Below are positions 8,593 through 18,144 of a stretch of DNA of 50,583 bases, piece by piece. Numbering within the stretch: position 1 is the first letter of the stretch; each line of letters starts with the position of its first letter. The notes under the pieces were generated by a model. The model saw only the letters and a list, made by a program, of their open reading frames with translations. It was not told the DNA's origin and did not search any database. Made by a program: the position numbers and the translations under genes. The stretch comes from Desulfobulbaceae bacterium (GTDB lineage Bacteria > Desulfobacterota > Desulfobulbia > Desulfobulbales > Desulfobulbaceae), in contig JAABPV010000004.1 of assembly GCA_011391865.1 (NCBI GenBank), positions 1-50,583 on the forward strand. The letters run 5' to 3'.

Positions 8593-9768
8593 TCAGGCAT
8601 TCTTGCTCCAAGCCCGCTCATAGACCGCGACAACTTCATCCAGCGTCGGCCGGCGCGGATTGTTGGCCACAGGGCGGGCCACAGTCAGGGCGATTCTTGC
8701 CATCTCCGAAATTTTGTCTTCTGGGATGCCTATTTCTTCCAAAGTGGCCGGAATACCCACATCCGCATTGAGATCAAAAAGCGCGTCCACGCAGAGCTGG
8801 GCCGCCTCGCGCAGGGACAGGCCGTCGGTGTTCTGGCCAAGCACCTCAGCCAGCGTGGCGAATTTTTGCAGATTGCCGGTCAGGTTGTATTCGATCACAT
8901 ACGGCAGCAGCACCGCGTTGGCCAAGCCGTGCGGGATGCCGAACATGCCGCCGAGCGGGTAGGCCATCGCGTGCACCAGCCCCACGCCTGCCGTGGCCAA
9001 AGCCTTGCCGCCTAAAAGCGAACCCATCAGCATTGCTGCTCGCGCCTCCAGATTGCCGCCGTGGGCGCAGGCCGCAGGCAGGTTCTCGGCAATCAGGCGG
9101 ATGGCCTCCAGCGAGTACATTTCCGAGATCACATGCGCCTGCGTCGAGGTGTAGGCCTCCAGCGCGTGGGTGAGCGCGTCTATGCCGGTGTAGGCCGTGA
9201 CTTTTGGCGGCAGGCTGAGGGTCAATTCCGGGTCGAGAATGGCCGCGTCCGGGTAGAGCGGATCACCGTTCATGCCGCCTTTGGAGCCGGTCTCCTCGTT
9301 GATGAACACAGCAGTGAAGGTCACTTCCGCGCCGGTGCCAGCGGAGGTCGGCACCATGATTTTCGGAACGCCCGCCTTCTTGATCAGGCCGAGGCCGAGG
9401 TAATCAGCGGCCTTGCCGCCGTTGGTGAGAAGTATAGCCACCGCCTTGGCCACGTCCATCGCCGAACCGCCGCCCGCGCCGATGACGCAGTCGCAGCCGT
9501 TCTCCTTGGCAAGAGCGTAGGCGCAATCAGCGAGCTTTAAGCCCGGCTCAGGGTCAACCTGATCATAGACGACAAAGGGGATGCCCTCTTGCTCCAGCGG
9601 CTCAGTCAGCTTGGGCAGCATTCCTGCTTTGACCAAACCGGGATCAACCACCACCAAGGCCTTGCTGCCCTTGAAATCTTTGACGGTTGCGCCGAGTTCT
9701 TTGACAGCTCCGGCTCCGAAACGGATGCGGGTGGGCTGGGTAACGGTGAATGACTGGGTGTGCATCAT
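8593..9768 (-). CDS. Iron-containing alcohol dehydrogenase (group III)
   Basis: 391 aa, the normal length for the family. It catalyses NAD(P)-dependent oxidation of alcohols or reduction of aldehydes in the cytoplasm. The NAD-binding motif GGGSAMDVAKA and the metal-ligand region DALTHALEAYTS, with later HAMAYPLGG and IPHGLANA, supply the Asp and three His ligands of the FucO/AdhB family. The start is set by AAGGAAGG 4 nt before the ATG at 9768; the longer frame upstream runs into a palindromic repeat. The exact substrate cannot be read from sequence. It may be co-transcribed with the kinase downstream. Confidence 0.95.
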   Translation of the reverse strand: MMHTQSFTVTQPTRIRFGAGAVKELGATVKDFKGSKALVVVDPGLVKAGMLPKLTEPLEQEGIPFVVYDQVDPEPGLKLADCAYALAKENGCDCVIGAGGGSAMDVAKAVAILLTNGGKAADYLGLGLIKKAGVPKIMVPTSAGTGAEVTFTAVFINEETGSKGGMNGDPLYPDAAILDPELTLSLPPKVTAYTGIDALTHALEAYTSTQAHVISEMYSLEAIRLIAENLPAACAHGGNLEARAAMLMGSLLGGKALATAGVGLVHAMAYPLGGMFGIPHGLANAVLLPYVIEYNLTGNLQKFATLAEVLGQNTDGLSLREAAQLCVDALFDLNADVGIPATLEEIGIPEDKISEMARIALTVARPVANNPRRPTLDEVVAVYERAWSKNA

Positions 9769-9820
9769 GATGCCTTCCTTGAGTATGGGTGACGCGAATG
9801 CGTTGCAAATTCTAAAATAA

Positions 9821-9873
9821 GCCCTTCGGCTTCGCTCAGGGTGCTGCACGTGTCCTGAGCGAAGCCGAAGGGC
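9821..9873. repeat. Large palindrome, two inverted copies of the conserved-loop hairpin
   Basis: Perfect 20-bp arms (9821-9840 and 9854-9873) around a 13-nt spacer. Each arm contains the 12-nt loop sequence TCGGCTTCGCTC or its complement, flanked by CCCT/AGGG, and is thus itself a small hairpin of the family also found at 41254-41301 and 49818-49869. It lies between mobB and the alcohol dehydrogenase gene and could terminate transcripts from either direction. Confidence 0.85.
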
Positions 9874-9875
9874 TT

Positions 9876-10148
9876 CTGTTTGGCAGCAAAAGGTTCTTGC
9901 TCGGCAACAACTCCTTGTTGTTTAGCAAGAACCTTTTGCTGCCAAGCAAGAGAAGGTTGTTATCAAGCAACAACTCTTGCTTGCCGAGCCACAACTCGTT
10001 GCAGTTTGACAAGAACCTTTCGTTGCCCGGCAACAGCTCTTTGCGGCTAAACAACAACCTTTTGCTGTTAAACAAGAAAAGGCTGCTGCTTGGCAGAAGA
10101 AGGTTGCTGTTTGGCAAAAACTTTTTCTTGCCGAGCTAAACTTCTTTG
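9876..10148. repeat. 21-bp tandem repeat array 1 (13 units)
   Basis: Thirteen degenerate units of exactly 21 bp, with no indels. A typical unit is TTGTTTAGCAAGAACCTTTT plus G. The 3' part of a unit carries either AACCTTTTG or its near complement (CAAAAGGTT, AGAAGGTTG) at the same place. The array abuts the mobB stop codon (7 bp away) and the 9821-9873 palindrome. Open frames in both strands with a 7-residue period are a by-product of the 21-bp period. Confidence 0.9.
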
Positions 10149-10155
10149 CGGTTGA

Positions 10156-10653
10156 TCACGCTGGCGGCGGCAGGAAGCGTTCTTGGATGAAATCGGCGAT
10201 GCTGCCGCTTTCGTCCAGGCCGAAGCTGTTCTCTTCCGACAAGCCGCAGTCTGATGCCACGGCGATCACGCCGCTGACTTGGCCGCGCAGGCGCGGGCCG
10301 CCGCTGCGGAAGACTTCTATCTTGGGCACAGCCGCCGCCTCTTTGAAGCCCTCGCCGATGACGATGTCCATGTCGGCGAAAAAGCGGCTGGCGATGGCGG
10401 ACAGATCCTTGGTTTGGTTTTCTATCGTGATAATCATTCGTTCCGGCGAAAGCAAGGCCACTGCGTCCGCGCCCGCCTGCCGATGAATGGCGGTGTCAGT
10501 TCCTGCTTGATCAGGGAAAATGCCGCTGTCTTTGGTGGATTTGACCACAGCAACGGCATAGCCCCGCTCTTTGAGCTGGCGGACAACTTGGGCGGCGAGC
10601 GTGGTCTTGCCGCAGCCGTGCCAGCCGATGAAGGTGATGACCGGCGGCCTCAC
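10156..10653 (-). CDS. mobB: Molybdopterin-guanine dinucleotide biosynthesis adapter protein MobB
   Basis: 165 aa, typical length. A GTP-binding P-loop GWHGCGKTT (residues 10-18) is followed by the family features VVKSTKDSG, DTAIHRQAGAD and VIGEGFKE. MobB binds GTP and assists MobA in forming the molybdenum guanine dinucleotide cofactor. The ATG overlaps the stop of the upstream hybrid kinase gene by 4 nt (ATGA), so it is translated from the kinase transcript. No mobA or moe genes are visible nearby. Confidence 0.93.
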   Translation of the reverse strand: MRPPVITFIGWHGCGKTTLAAQVVRQLKERGYAVAVVKSTKDSGIFPDQAGTDTAIHRQAGADAVALLSPERMIITIENQTKDLSAIASRFFADMDIVIGEGFKEAAAVPKIEVFRSGGPRLRGQVSGVIAVASDCGLSEENSFGLDESGSIADFIQERFLPPPA

Positions 10654-13600
10654 GCCATTAGCTCCTTGAGGGCTGCGGTCAGCTGCTCGATCATGCGCAG
10701 ATGCCGTTCCTCAATCTGCTTCGGCAGCTCTTTCTCCAACGCAAGGGCGATATTCGCCTGCTCCTCAAGGCCCAGATTGAGCAGGCCGCCCTTGAGGGCG
10801 TGGGCCTGCCGTCCGCCCTCTGCTCCCTCGCTGTCAGCAAGACTCTGCCGCAGTCTGCCGAGATTGTCCTTGAGCGAGTCGGCGTAGGCGGCCAGCACTT
10901 CTTCCGCGTCGCTTGGCTCCAGCTCAAACTGCTTGACGAGGTGCTGCTTGACCGCCCCTCGCTCGACTGCCGCGATCTGCACTGCATCCTGCGCTTGGGG
11001 CCGCTCTGTCGCCATCTTTTGAGCGCATTCCGCATCCGCGCATTGGCATTGCTCAAAACGCTGCAAGACCCGGAGCATGGAATTCTTTTTGTATGGTTTG
11101 CTTAGATATTCGTCCATGCCTACGTCCAAGCACTGCTGGCGGTCTTCTTGCAGGGCGTTGGCTGTCACGGCGATGATGTGGAGATGGCCGCCAGCCAGCC
11201 GCTCGCGCAGCAGCTTGGCCTGCGTGGCCAAGTCGCCGGGCAGTTCCGTTGACAGCCCCTGCTCCAGCAGGCGGATATGCCGGGTGGCGGTGAGGCCGTC
11301 CATCACCGGCATCTGCATGTCCATGAAAATTAGATCGTAGCTGTGTTTGCTCAGGCGGTCAAGGGCCTCCGCGCCGTTGTTGGCCAAAGTCACCTGATGC
11401 CCTTGTTTCACCAAAAGAATCACGGCCAACTGCTGGTTAGCCGGATTGTCCTCAACAAGAAGGATGTCCAGCCGCCTGCCGGGCGGACAAATTTCCTCCT
11501 CCTCGCGGCGCATGTCAGCCGCCGCTTTGGCTCCGCCGTTCTCCAGCAGCAAGGAAAAAGAGAACACACTGCCTTTGCCCGGCTCGCTTTCTAGCTCGAT
11601 TTTGCTGCCCATCATCTGCACCAAGCGGCTGCTGATGGATAGGCCGAGACCCGTGCCGCCATAGTCGCGGGTGATCGAATTATCAGCCTGGGTGAACTCG
11701 GCGAAGATCTTTTCCTGCTGCTCCTTGGCGATGCCGATGCCGGTGTCAACAATGCTGAAATCTACTGAGCAGCGTCCCTCATTAAACGGCTGCGCAGCAA
11801 CCTCCAAGGTCACATGCCCTTTGCGGGTGAACTTGATTGCGTTGCCAATCAGATTGAGCAGCACTTGGCGGATGCGGAGGGAGTCGCCAAGCACCGCGCA
11901 GGTGCCTTCGTCATGCACGGACAGACGCAGCTCGATGCCTTTCTGGTCGGCAAGAATTTTCAGCGTGGCGACAATTTCCTCGGCCAGATGGAGGAGGCTG
12001 AACGGATGGCTGTCCAGCTCCAGTCGTCCGGCTTCAATTTTGGAGAAATCAAGGATGTCGTTGATCAGCGAGAGCAGCACCGAAGCCGAGCTGTTGACGT
12101 TTTCCAGATAGCCGCGCTGCTCCGTAGGCAGATAGGTGTCGAGAAGTATTTCGGTCATGCCGATGATCGAATTCATCGGCGTGCGGATTTCATGGCTCAT
12201 TTTGGCGAGGAACTCGCTCTTGGCCTTGTTGGCCGCGTCCGCCTGCTGCCGCGCCTTTTTCAGGTCGGTGATGTTCTCTTTGGTAAGAACGAAATGGGTG
12301 ATTTCGTTCTGCTCGTTGCGGATGGGCGAGACCACCACGTTCTCCTCGTAGATGTCGCCGTTCTTCTTCCGGTTGACCAGCTCGCCGGTCCACTCCATCC
12401 CGGAGCGCGCCGCCGTCCAGATCTGGCCGTAGAGCAGCGCGCCGCTCTCGTCCGGGGAGAGCATGGCCAGATTGCTGCCGATGACCTCCTCAGCCCGGTG
12501 GCCGGTGATTTTGACAAAGGTTCTGTTGACATATTCAATCGTCCCTTCGGTGTCGGTGATCACCACCGAGTTCGAGCTTTGCTCCACCGCTTGGCTGAGC
12601 CGCTGAATCTTCTCGAACATCTCATTCTGGATGCTCATGTCCTCGAAGAGGAACAGCTCCCGCCGCAGCCCGGCCTGCTGTTCGTCGTCGATGGACACCC
12701 GCCGCACCTTGCTCCAGAAGGGCTGGGCATCTCCGCCGTCAGCGCTTTTTCTGTTCATGAAGAACATCCTGCCGCTGCCGTCCCAGCATTCAGCCTCCTT
12801 GCCGGCAAAGGCGGCGAGGTAGAAGGCCGACCAGGATATTTCTCTGATCTCTTCAAAGCGGCGGCCGAACATGCTCTCAAAGGTGGTGTTAACCCTGACG
12901 ATTCGGTCGTCCTGCACCAAGATGAGGCCAAGCATGGTGTTGTCAATGATCACCTGCAACTCGGCGAGCGCGGCGCGGAGGCGCCCGTCCATCTGTCTGG
13001 CCTCGGTGATGTCCTGAGCCATGAGCATCAGCCCGGTGGCCTCTTCGCCTTGATTTGCCCGGATGGGAGAGAGGTAAATTTCGATCACCCGCTGGTGTCT
13101 GCCGTTGCTGCGGTCGCCGTTCGCGCTGTCCAAAATGTCGTAGGTCTGGAAGTCGGCGGTGCCGATGGTGAAGGTGTGCGAGCCTTTTTCCAGCGCGGCG
13201 GCGATGAGCTGGTTGAACACCTCCTCCTGATCCTTGATGTGGGCTTGGAAACGGGTGACTTTTTTGCCGATCACCTCATGGCCGCTGTAGCCGAAAAGCC
13301 GTTCAGCCACCGGATTGAAGTAGGTGACCCGCAGCTCCATGTCTGTGGCCGCGATGGCCATCACCTGCGAGGAGCGGAGCAGGTTGTCGATGAAAACATT
13401 CTGCTGCCGCAGCTCCTTGGTCTTAGCTTCAACTCGTTCCTGCAAATCCTCGTCTTTCCTTTGGATCAGATCGAGCATGCTGTTGAATTGAAGGATCAGC
13501 GGCGTGAACTCGTTGCTCACGCTGGTGTCGATCCGATCGCTGAGGTCGCCTGCGCTGATCTTGCGCACCAGCCGCTGAAGATTGCTGATCGGATTGAGCA

Positions 13601-14555
13601 CCGCGCCGGTGATGAAGAAGACCAGAATCAGCGAGGAGCAGAGGCCGACAAAGAAGATGATGAGGAAATGCTGGCCGAACTCCTTATCCGTGGCCAAAAT
13701 CAGCTTGGAAGGATGGGAGATGATGAGAAAGTTCGGCGTGCTGACCTTCATTTCGGGGATGTATTTGGTCTTGATGCTCATCTTCTCCTTGAAAAAGGAG
13801 CTTTCATACGGAAAGTCGAGCGCGCCGGGCAGCAGGGCCGAAGAGCTGTAGGCGGTGTAGTTGACCGGATCCTGGCCGTAGCTTTCAGCGGGCAGGGTAG
13901 TGGCCAGCACGATGTTGTCGCTGACCAAGCTGAGTCCCATGTTTGGATGCACTGGAATCCGGCTGAGGAAAACGCTGTCCGCCACATAGCCGCTCATGAT
14001 GAAGCCGTGCGGCTCCCCGTCCTGAAGCCGCGCCGGGACAAATGAGACCAAGAAGAATTTTTTTTCCTCGCTGCCCGGACGTGCCGGGGCAGGCAGAAAC
14101 AGGCTGAACGCAGCCTTCTCCGTCATTTTTTCCCGGATGGGCGGATGCGCGGTCAAGGCGGCGGCGGCAGGGCCGGCCTGTTCCGGCGCGGCTGTGATCC
14201 GTCCTGACACATCAATAAAGCAAAGCATATCCACTTCGCTTTTCCGCAGCAGCCTGCCGAGCAGCTCGGCAGGCGCATCCGGCTGAATGCCGCCGTTCTT
14301 GGCCAGCCAAGCCAAGTCTTCGGCGGCGGCCTCGGCAGCTGTTCTCAGGTGACGGCTGTGCAGCCCCACATACGTCTCCACCACATCTTCCGCGCTGTAG
14401 AAGTCGTTCTGCATGTCCCGCTCGATTTTCAGCCCGGTGACATGATAGCTGATCAGGATGCTGGTTCCGCTGACCAAGGTGACAAGCAGCAGCACCGTCA
14501 TGATCATGTTGAAACGGAGCCGCCTGTGGAAGGGAACGCGCTGTGGCTGTGACAT
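10650..14555 (-). CDS. Membrane hybrid sensor histidine kinase (HAMP, three PAS, HisKA, HATPase, REC, HPt)
   Basis: 1301 aa. Membrane helix at about 13-33, a periplasmic sensor domain of about 260 residues, a second helix at about 293-318, HAMP, and three PAS domains with PAC tails. HisKA has its His in [15 protein letters not shown] (about residue 787). HATPase boxes are [16 protein letters not shown] and GTGLGLSI. The receiver has its Asp in [13 protein letters not shown] (about 1079) and the HPt has its His in AHALKGG (about 1252). The domain order is close to that of the kinase at 4636-8442, but the sequence is clearly different. The signal is unknown. The gene is coupled to mobB by a 4-nt overlap, which may tie it to a molybdoenzyme-related response (inference). 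Confidence 0.93.
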   Translation of the reverse strand: MSQPQRVPFHRRLRFNMIMTVLLLVTLVSGTSILISYHVTGLKIERDMQNDFYSAEDVVETYVGLHSRHLRTAAEAAAEDLAWLAKNGGIQPDAPAELLGRLLRKSEVDMLCFIDVSGRITAAPEQAGPAAAALTAHPPIREKMTEKAAFSLFLPAPARPGSEEKKFFLVSFVPARLQDGEPHGFIMSGYVADSVFLSRIPVHPNMGLSLVSDNIVLATTLPAESYGQDPVNYTAYSSSALLPGALDFPYESSFFKEKMSIKTKYIPEMKVSTPNFLIISHPSKLILATDKEFGQHFLIIFFVGLCSSLILVFFITGAVLNPISNLQRLVRKISAGDLSDRIDTSVSNEFTPLILQFNSMLDLIQRKDEDLQERVEAKTKELRQQNVFIDNLLRSSQVMAIAATDMELRVTYFNPVAERLFGYSGHEVIGKKVTRFQAHIKDQEEVFNQLIAAALEKGSHTFTIGTADFQTYDILDSANGDRSNGRHQRVIEIYLSPIRANQGEEATGLMLMAQDITEARQMDGRLRAALAELQVIIDNTMLGLILVQDDRIVRVNTTFESMFGRRFEEIREISWSAFYLAAFAGKEAECWDGSGRMFFMNRKSADGGDAQPFWSKVRRVSIDDEQQAGLRRELFLFEDMSIQNEMFEKIQRLSQAVEQSSNSVVITDTEGTIEYVNRTFVKITGHRAEEVIGSNLAMLSPDESGALLYGQIWTAARSGMEWTGELVNRKKNGDIYEENVVVSPIRNEQNEITHFVLTKENITDLKKARQQADAANKAKSEFLAKMSHEIRTPMNSIIGMTEILLDTYLPTEQRGYLENVNSSASVLLSLINDILDFSKIEAGRLELDSHPFSLLHLAEEIVATLKILADQKGIELRLSVHDEGTCAVLGDSLRIRQVLLNLIGNAIKFTRKGHVTLEVAAQPFNEGRCSVDFSIVDTGIGIAKEQQEKIFAEFTQADNSITRDYGGTGLGLSISSRLVQMMGSKIELESEPGKGSVFSFSLLLENGGAKAAADMRREEEEICPPGRRLDILLVEDNPANQQLAVILLVKQGHQVTLANNGAEALDRLSKHSYDLIFMDMQMPVMDGLTATRHIRLLEQGLSTELPGDLATQAKLLRERLAGGHLHIIAVTANALQEDRQQCLDVGMDEYLSKPYKKNSMLRVLQRFEQCQCADAECAQKMATERPQAQDAVQIAAVERGAVKQHLVKQFELEPSDAEEVLAAYADSLKDNLGRLRQSLADSEGAEGGRQAHALKGGLLNLGLEEQANIALALEKELPKQIEERHLRMIEQLTAALKELMA

Positions 14556-14605
14556 GGAGATAGCGAAATCCTTTATGAAAAAAAGCTGACACGGGCCGCC
14601 GACCT

Positions 14606-14621
14606 GGCCTGTCGGCAGGCC
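14606..14621 (-). terminator. Possible terminator hairpin after bacteriohemerythrin
   Basis: GGCCTG (14606-14611) pairs with CAGGCC (14616-14621) around a 4-nt loop in the gap between the hemerythrin gene and the kinase gene. No T-run follows, so only a weak call. Confidence 0.3.
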
Positions 14622-14703
14622 GCTCCCCTCAGCCTTAACCGTGCCGTGACAGAAACTTGGACGACAGCCGTCCGCAGCGGACAGTTATGAATTGTTCAGC
14701 CTC

Positions 14704-15114
14704 TCAGCGGAAGCCTCCGGCGTTCATTTCCGGCGCGTATCTTTTGTCTATTCCGTAGATATGGTGGATCAGCCAGTCGATGACTGTTTTAGCAATCTTG
14801 ATCACCACGAAAATGGTCTTGCCCGCGTCCACTTCCGCCTGCGCCTCATTGAGCTGATCGGTGAAAATTTTGTGCGCCCACTTATGAGCGACGATGTCAG
14901 AATAGCCGATCTGCTCCATCGCCTTTTCCTCTTCAGCCAGATGATAGCGGGTGTAATCAATCAGCTGGCGCAGCAGCGGCTCGATCACATCCGCGCCTCT
15001 GCCCAGCTTCATCATCTCGTGGAGCTGATTGGCAATGTCGAAAAGTCGCTTATGATGGTTGTCAAAGCGGGACACACCGACGCTGTAGTCGTCCTTCCAG
15101 TCATAAAGAGCCAT
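14704..15114 (-). CDS. Bacteriohemerythrin
   Basis: 136 aa, full length. All seven di-iron ligands of the family are visible: His21, His58, Glu62, His77, His81, His118 and Asp123 (motifs DNHHKRLF, YHLAEEEKAM, HKWAHKIF, WLIHHIYGIDKRY). Bacteriohemerythrins bind oxygen reversibly in the cytoplasm and serve in oxygen supply, detoxification or sensing. The ATG has AGGAG 6 nt upstream. It is a single-domain form, not fused to a chemoreceptor. Confidence 0.96.
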   Translation of the reverse strand: MALYDWKDDYSVGVSRFDNHHKRLFDIANQLHEMMKLGRGADVIEPLLRQLIDYTRYHLAEEEKAMEQIGYSDIVAHKWAHKIFTDQLNEAQAEVDAGKTIFVVIKIAKTVIDWLIHHIYGIDKRYAPEMNAGGFR

Positions 15115-15161
15115 GTTGTTCTCCTGCGGGTTTTGTTGATCAATTCCAGCGGCCCGTGCCC

Positions 15162-15204
15162 GCAGAGGCGGGTCGCGAACCGCCCCTGCGCAAGCCGCCT
15201 CTGC
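15162..15204. terminator. Inverted repeat between cobS and bacteriohemerythrin
   Basis: GCAGAGGCGG (15162-15171) and CCGCCTCTGC (15195-15204) form a perfect 10-bp stem with a 23-nt GC-rich loop. It lies downstream of the cobT-cobS pair and upstream of the hemerythrin start; it could end the cob transcript. No T-run is present. Confidence 0.4.
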
Positions 15205-15259
15205 GCTGCGAAAGGCTGCGCGTGTTTATATTATATTCCGAAACAGATATTCCCGGCAG

Positions 15260-16126
15260 TTAAATTTTCAAGACAAAGGCGAGAGCTGCTGCTGTTTCAG
15301 CCAGCTCGCAGGCCGCGCCCAGCGTGTCGCCAGTGGCACCGCCGATTTTGCAGCGGCAGAGCAGGGCAAAAAGAAAGGTCAGCAGCAAAGTTGCGAGGAC
15401 AACGCTCAGGCCGGACGGCCCGGCTGCGGCATAGGCGGCCCAAGTGAGGAGTAGAAAGCCGCCGGAGGAAGCCAACCAGCCTGAGCCGCTGTTGAAATAG
15501 ACGGCGAAGAGGCTGCCTAAACCGCCTTCGCGGGCATAGGGCAGCAGGGCCATGAGCAGCAGAATTGCCGTGCGGCCAGCAATGGGCATGAGGAAGGCGG
15601 CGGCCAGCGCTTTGTCCGCAGGCAGGGAGGCAAGGCAGGAGCTTTTGAGGAGAAGGAGGAAGATCAGAGCGACAGCTCCCATTGTGCCGATGTTGGAATC
15701 CTTCATAATTTCCAGCATCCGCTCCGGGCTGCGGGCGGAGAAGAAGCCGTCGGCGGTGTCGGCGAGGCCGTCGAGATGGAGGCCGCCGGAGAAGGCGAGG
15801 AGGAGGAAGGTCAGCAGGACAGCGGCGGGCAGGGGCGGCAGGAAATGAAAAAGCAGCTGGGCGGCTGGCGCGGCGATGCAGCCGAGCAGCAGGCCGACCA
15901 GCGGAAAAAACGGGGCGGCGTGGGCCAGCTCCGCCTCGCTGCTGCCAAAGCGGCCCGGCAGGGGCAGCAAAGTGAGGAAGCGGAGCGCGGCGGCGAACGA
16001 ACCGAAGGGCCGGAGCAGCAGCTTCAGCGGCGGCGGATGGAAACGCCGCTCCGGCCTTTCGGTGCCCTCGTGATGCGGCGGCGTTTCCTCAGCGGGCTTG
16101 CGCTGCTTCCTCCGCCAGCGGTTCAT
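15260..16126 (-). CDS. cobS: Adenosylcobinamide-GDP ribazoletransferase CobS
   Basis: 288 aa. An integral membrane enzyme that joins adenosylcobinamide-GDP with alpha-ribazole to make the final nucleotide loop of cobalamin. The family signature GGLHLDGLADTADGFF is followed by SPERMLEIMKDSNIGTMG and several hydrophobic helices. A basic, proline-rich N-terminal extension of about 40 residues precedes the conserved part, so a later start is possible. The ATG overlaps the cobT stop by 4 nt. No cobU/cobC is visible. Confidence 0.95.
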   Translation of the reverse strand: MNRWRRKQRKPAEETPPHHEGTERPERRFHPPPLKLLLRPFGSFAAALRFLTLLPLPGRFGSSEAELAHAAPFFPLVGLLLGCIAAPAAQLLFHFLPPLPAAVLLTFLLLAFSGGLHLDGLADTADGFFSARSPERMLEIMKDSNIGTMGAVALIFLLLLKSSCLASLPADKALAAAFLMPIAGRTAILLLMALLPYAREGGLGSLFAVYFNSGSGWLASSGGFLLLTWAAYAAAGPSGLSVVLATLLLTFLFALLCRCKIGGATGDTLGAACELAETAAALAFVLKI

Positions 16127-17226
16127 GAGGGCGCGCCGGTCACTCCGGCCTCAGCAAAGGTGGCCACCTCAGTCAACACAGCCACAGCGGCCTCGACCAC
16201 GTTGAAGGCCAAGGCCGCGCCAGTGCCTTCGCCCAAACGCATTTTTAAATCCAGCAAAGGCTTGCAGCCGATTTGCGCCTGCATGGCCGCGTGCCCCTGC
16301 TCAACCGAACGATGCGCGCAAATAATGTAATCACGCACAAACGGCTCCAGCTTGCAGGCGATCATCGCCCCGGCGGTGGAGATGAAGCCGTCCACAATCA
16401 CCGGCCTGCGGTTCGCCGCCGCGCCGATGATCAGCCCGGCAATGCCGCCGATCTCATAGCCGCCGACCTTGGCCAGCACATCGAGGCCGTCTTTCGCGTC
16501 TGGCTTATTGACAGCCAATATGCGCTCCAGCACCTTTTTTTTATGTTCAAACTGGGCATCATCGAGGCCAGTGCCGCGCCCGGTCAGCTCGTCAATGCTC
16601 TTGCCGGTGAGGGCGGCGACTATGGCTGTGCTGGCCGTGGTGTTGCCGATGCCCATGTCGCCGGTGGCGAAGACATCGGTTTCCGGCGCAAGCTGATTGG
16701 CGACTTCAATGCCCGCCTCGACCGCAAAGACCGCGTTGGTGCGGGTCATAGCCGGGCCAAGGGCCATGTTGGCGGTGCCGCTGCCGATCTTTTTGGCGAT
16801 GATTTTGCCCGCATCAGCCAAAGCGGAGAGATCGGCGGCGCAGCCCATGTCCACCACCGTCACTTCGGCCCGCGCCTGCCGGGCCAGCGCGTTGATCCCC
16901 GCGCCGCCGTTGATGAAATTATAGACCATCTGCGCCGTGACTTCGGACGGGAATTTTGACACGCCCTCGGCAGTCACGCCGTGGTCGCCGACCATGATCA
17001 CCACCCGCTTGCGGCTCACCGGCGGGCGCATCGAGCGGGTCATTCCGGCCAGATCAACGGCCAAATCCATCAGGTCGCCCAAGGCCCAGTAGGGCATGGT
17101 GAGCTGTTCCAGCCGTGCCTTGGCTTGGGCGCGGAATTCGGCATCCTGCGGGAAAATGCGGCGGAAGGCAGCTTGAAGAAAATCAACGTGATCGGGCTTG
17201 CTGCTGGGCTGGTAGGTGCTGGACAT
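16123..17226 (-). CDS. cobT: Nicotinate-nucleotide--dimethylbenzimidazole phosphoribosyltransferase CobT
   Basis: 367 aa from the ATG at 17226; the frame continues to a TTG at 17292, but the extra 22 residues lack family features. It makes alpha-ribazole phosphate from nicotinate mononucleotide and a lower-ligand base. Motifs: GDHGVTAEGVS, NGGAGINALA, GDMGIGNTTAST and the catalytic-Glu region RLGEGTGAALA near the C-terminus. It overlaps cobS by 4 nt, giving a two-gene lower-ligand unit. Confidence 0.95.
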   Translation of the reverse strand: MSSTYQPSSKPDHVDFLQAAFRRIFPQDAEFRAQAKARLEQLTMPYWALGDLMDLAVDLAGMTRSMRPPVSRKRVVIMVGDHGVTAEGVSKFPSEVTAQMVYNFINGGAGINALARQARAEVTVVDMGCAADLSALADAGKIIAKKIGSGTANMALGPAMTRTNAVFAVEAGIEVANQLAPETDVFATGDMGIGNTTASTAIVAALTGKSIDELTGRGTGLDDAQFEHKKKVLERILAVNKPDAKDGLDVLAKVGGYEIGGIAGLIIGAAANRRPVIVDGFISTAGAMIACKLEPFVRDYIICAHRSVEQGHAAMQAQIGCKPLLDLKMRLGEGTGAALAFNVVEAAVAVLTEVATFAEAGVTGAPS

Positions 17227-17317
17227 GGCGTTCTGCAAAAGTGAAGGAAGTGAAAGGTCGTCAAATAATACTACATTGTCATATAAAATCAACCGGAAGA
17301 AGGCGCATGTCTGCCTC

Positions 17318-17352
17318 GCCGTGAAATAAAATGGTACGCGGGCGCACTCTGC
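17318..17352. repeat. Degenerate REP half-element
   Basis: GTGAAATAAAATGGTACGCG followed by GGCGCACTCT matches the right half of the BIME elements at 18986, 19710 and 44157 with several mismatches. It abuts the 3' end of the Rpn pseudogene. Confidence 0.5.
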
Positions 17353-17373
17353 CGGGCTGTCTCAAGTTGAAAA

Positions 17374-17652
17374 TTACTGCTGCAAGCTCTGTTTCAGCTC
17401 CTCCACCATCGCAGGAGGAAGCCCAGTCAACCGCGCCACTCTTTCCACTGGATCTCCTTCTGTCAGCATTTCTCTGGCAATCTCCAGCGCACGCTGCTGC
17501 CCGCCTTCTGCCCTACCAATTTCTCTTCCCTCTTCTTTGCCTTCATCAAACGCCGTGTCGAGCGAGTTTTTCAAATCCCGGTAATTATTCGGCTGCTCGC
17601 CGAAGATTTTTTTAAACCCGTAGTCAGTGAACAGGTTGATGTAGCGTTCGAT
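17374..17652 (-). pseudogene. Rpn-family nuclease, internally deleted and startless
   Basis: A 93-codon open remnant of a PD-(D/E)XK nuclease of the Rpn/transposase family. The first ~20 codons (ERYINLFTDYGFKKIFGEQP) are joined in frame to the last ~70 (YRDLKNSLDTAFDEGKEEG onward), so about 200 residues including the catalytic core are missing. The position of the start codon reads ATC instead of ATG. Coding parts match the intact copy at 42743-43630, whereas the 5' flank (17653-17720) matches the flank of the other copy at 40257-41093, so the locus is a mosaic. An ATG inside the remnant could still yield a 66-residue C-terminal peptide. Confidence 0.85.
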
Positions 17653-17762
17653 TGTTATTTAAGATGCAGAATTATCCAATAGTTATTTCGTTGCATTCAA
17701 TCATCAAGAGCAGCTCATTAGGAGCTGCATTCAAGGGTAATATATCAATTTTGCAAGCAGTT

Positions 17763-18070
17763 TTGCTTAACAGGAGAGGAATTCTGCCGAGTAACAAAGA
17801 AGTTTGGCCAAGCTGCAAAGGAGTTCTGCTGACTTGCAAAGGAGTTATAGTCGGCCAAACTCCTTTGCAGCTTAATAGGAAAGGAGTCTATCCAAGCCGC
17901 AAAGGAATCTTACCGACTTGGAAAGGAGTTGTAGTCGGCTAAACTCCTTTGCAGCTTAACAGGAAAGAAATTTAGCCAAACAGAACTCCTCTGCTACCGA
18001 GTTGCACTCCTTTCTTACCGAGCAAAACTCCTTTGCAAGCGGGCAGCACTCCTCCTTTGTTGAGCCAAAC
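17763..18070. repeat. 21-bp tandem repeat array 2 (14 units plus a partial)
   Basis: Fourteen exactly 21-bp units followed by a 14-nt partial, no indels. Units contain AAAGGAGTT or its exact complement AACTCCTTT at the same place within 1 nt, after a flank like CTGCCGAGCTGC. For example, the unit at 17805 carries AAAGGAGTT and the unit at 17847 carries AACTCCTTT. The array joins a shared Rpn 5' flank on the left and a degenerate REP on the right. Confidence 0.9.
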
Positions 18071-18122
18071 ACGTAGGGCACGGCTCCTGCATTAAGACAT
18101 ACGCGCCATGAAAAAATGGCGC
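18071..18122. repeat. Degenerate REP plus hairpin downstream of fic
   Basis: CGTAGGGCACGGCTCCTGC is a decayed GTAG-footed REP. It is followed by GCGCCAT (18103-18109) and ATGGCGC (18116-18122), a perfect 7-bp inverted repeat with a GAAAAA loop. The hairpin lies 22 bp after the fic stop and may end its transcript. Confidence 0.5.
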
Positions 18123-18144
18123 ATGAGTGCTCCCCGCATGAATC

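Noticed and set aside
9836-10139. Open frames on both strands across array 1
   Set aside because: The 7-residue period simply reflects the 21-bp repeat; both strands are equally open and no ribosome site is seen.
17227-17373. Cobalamin riboswitch upstream of cobT
   Set aside because: The short upstream region is taken up by a decayed REP and Rpn remnant; no B12-box-like sequence is seen.
17375-17574. Intact 66-residue small protein in the Rpn pseudogene
   Set aside because: It is only the C-terminal tail of a larger nuclease with no ribosome site of its own, so I list the whole remnant as a pseudogene.
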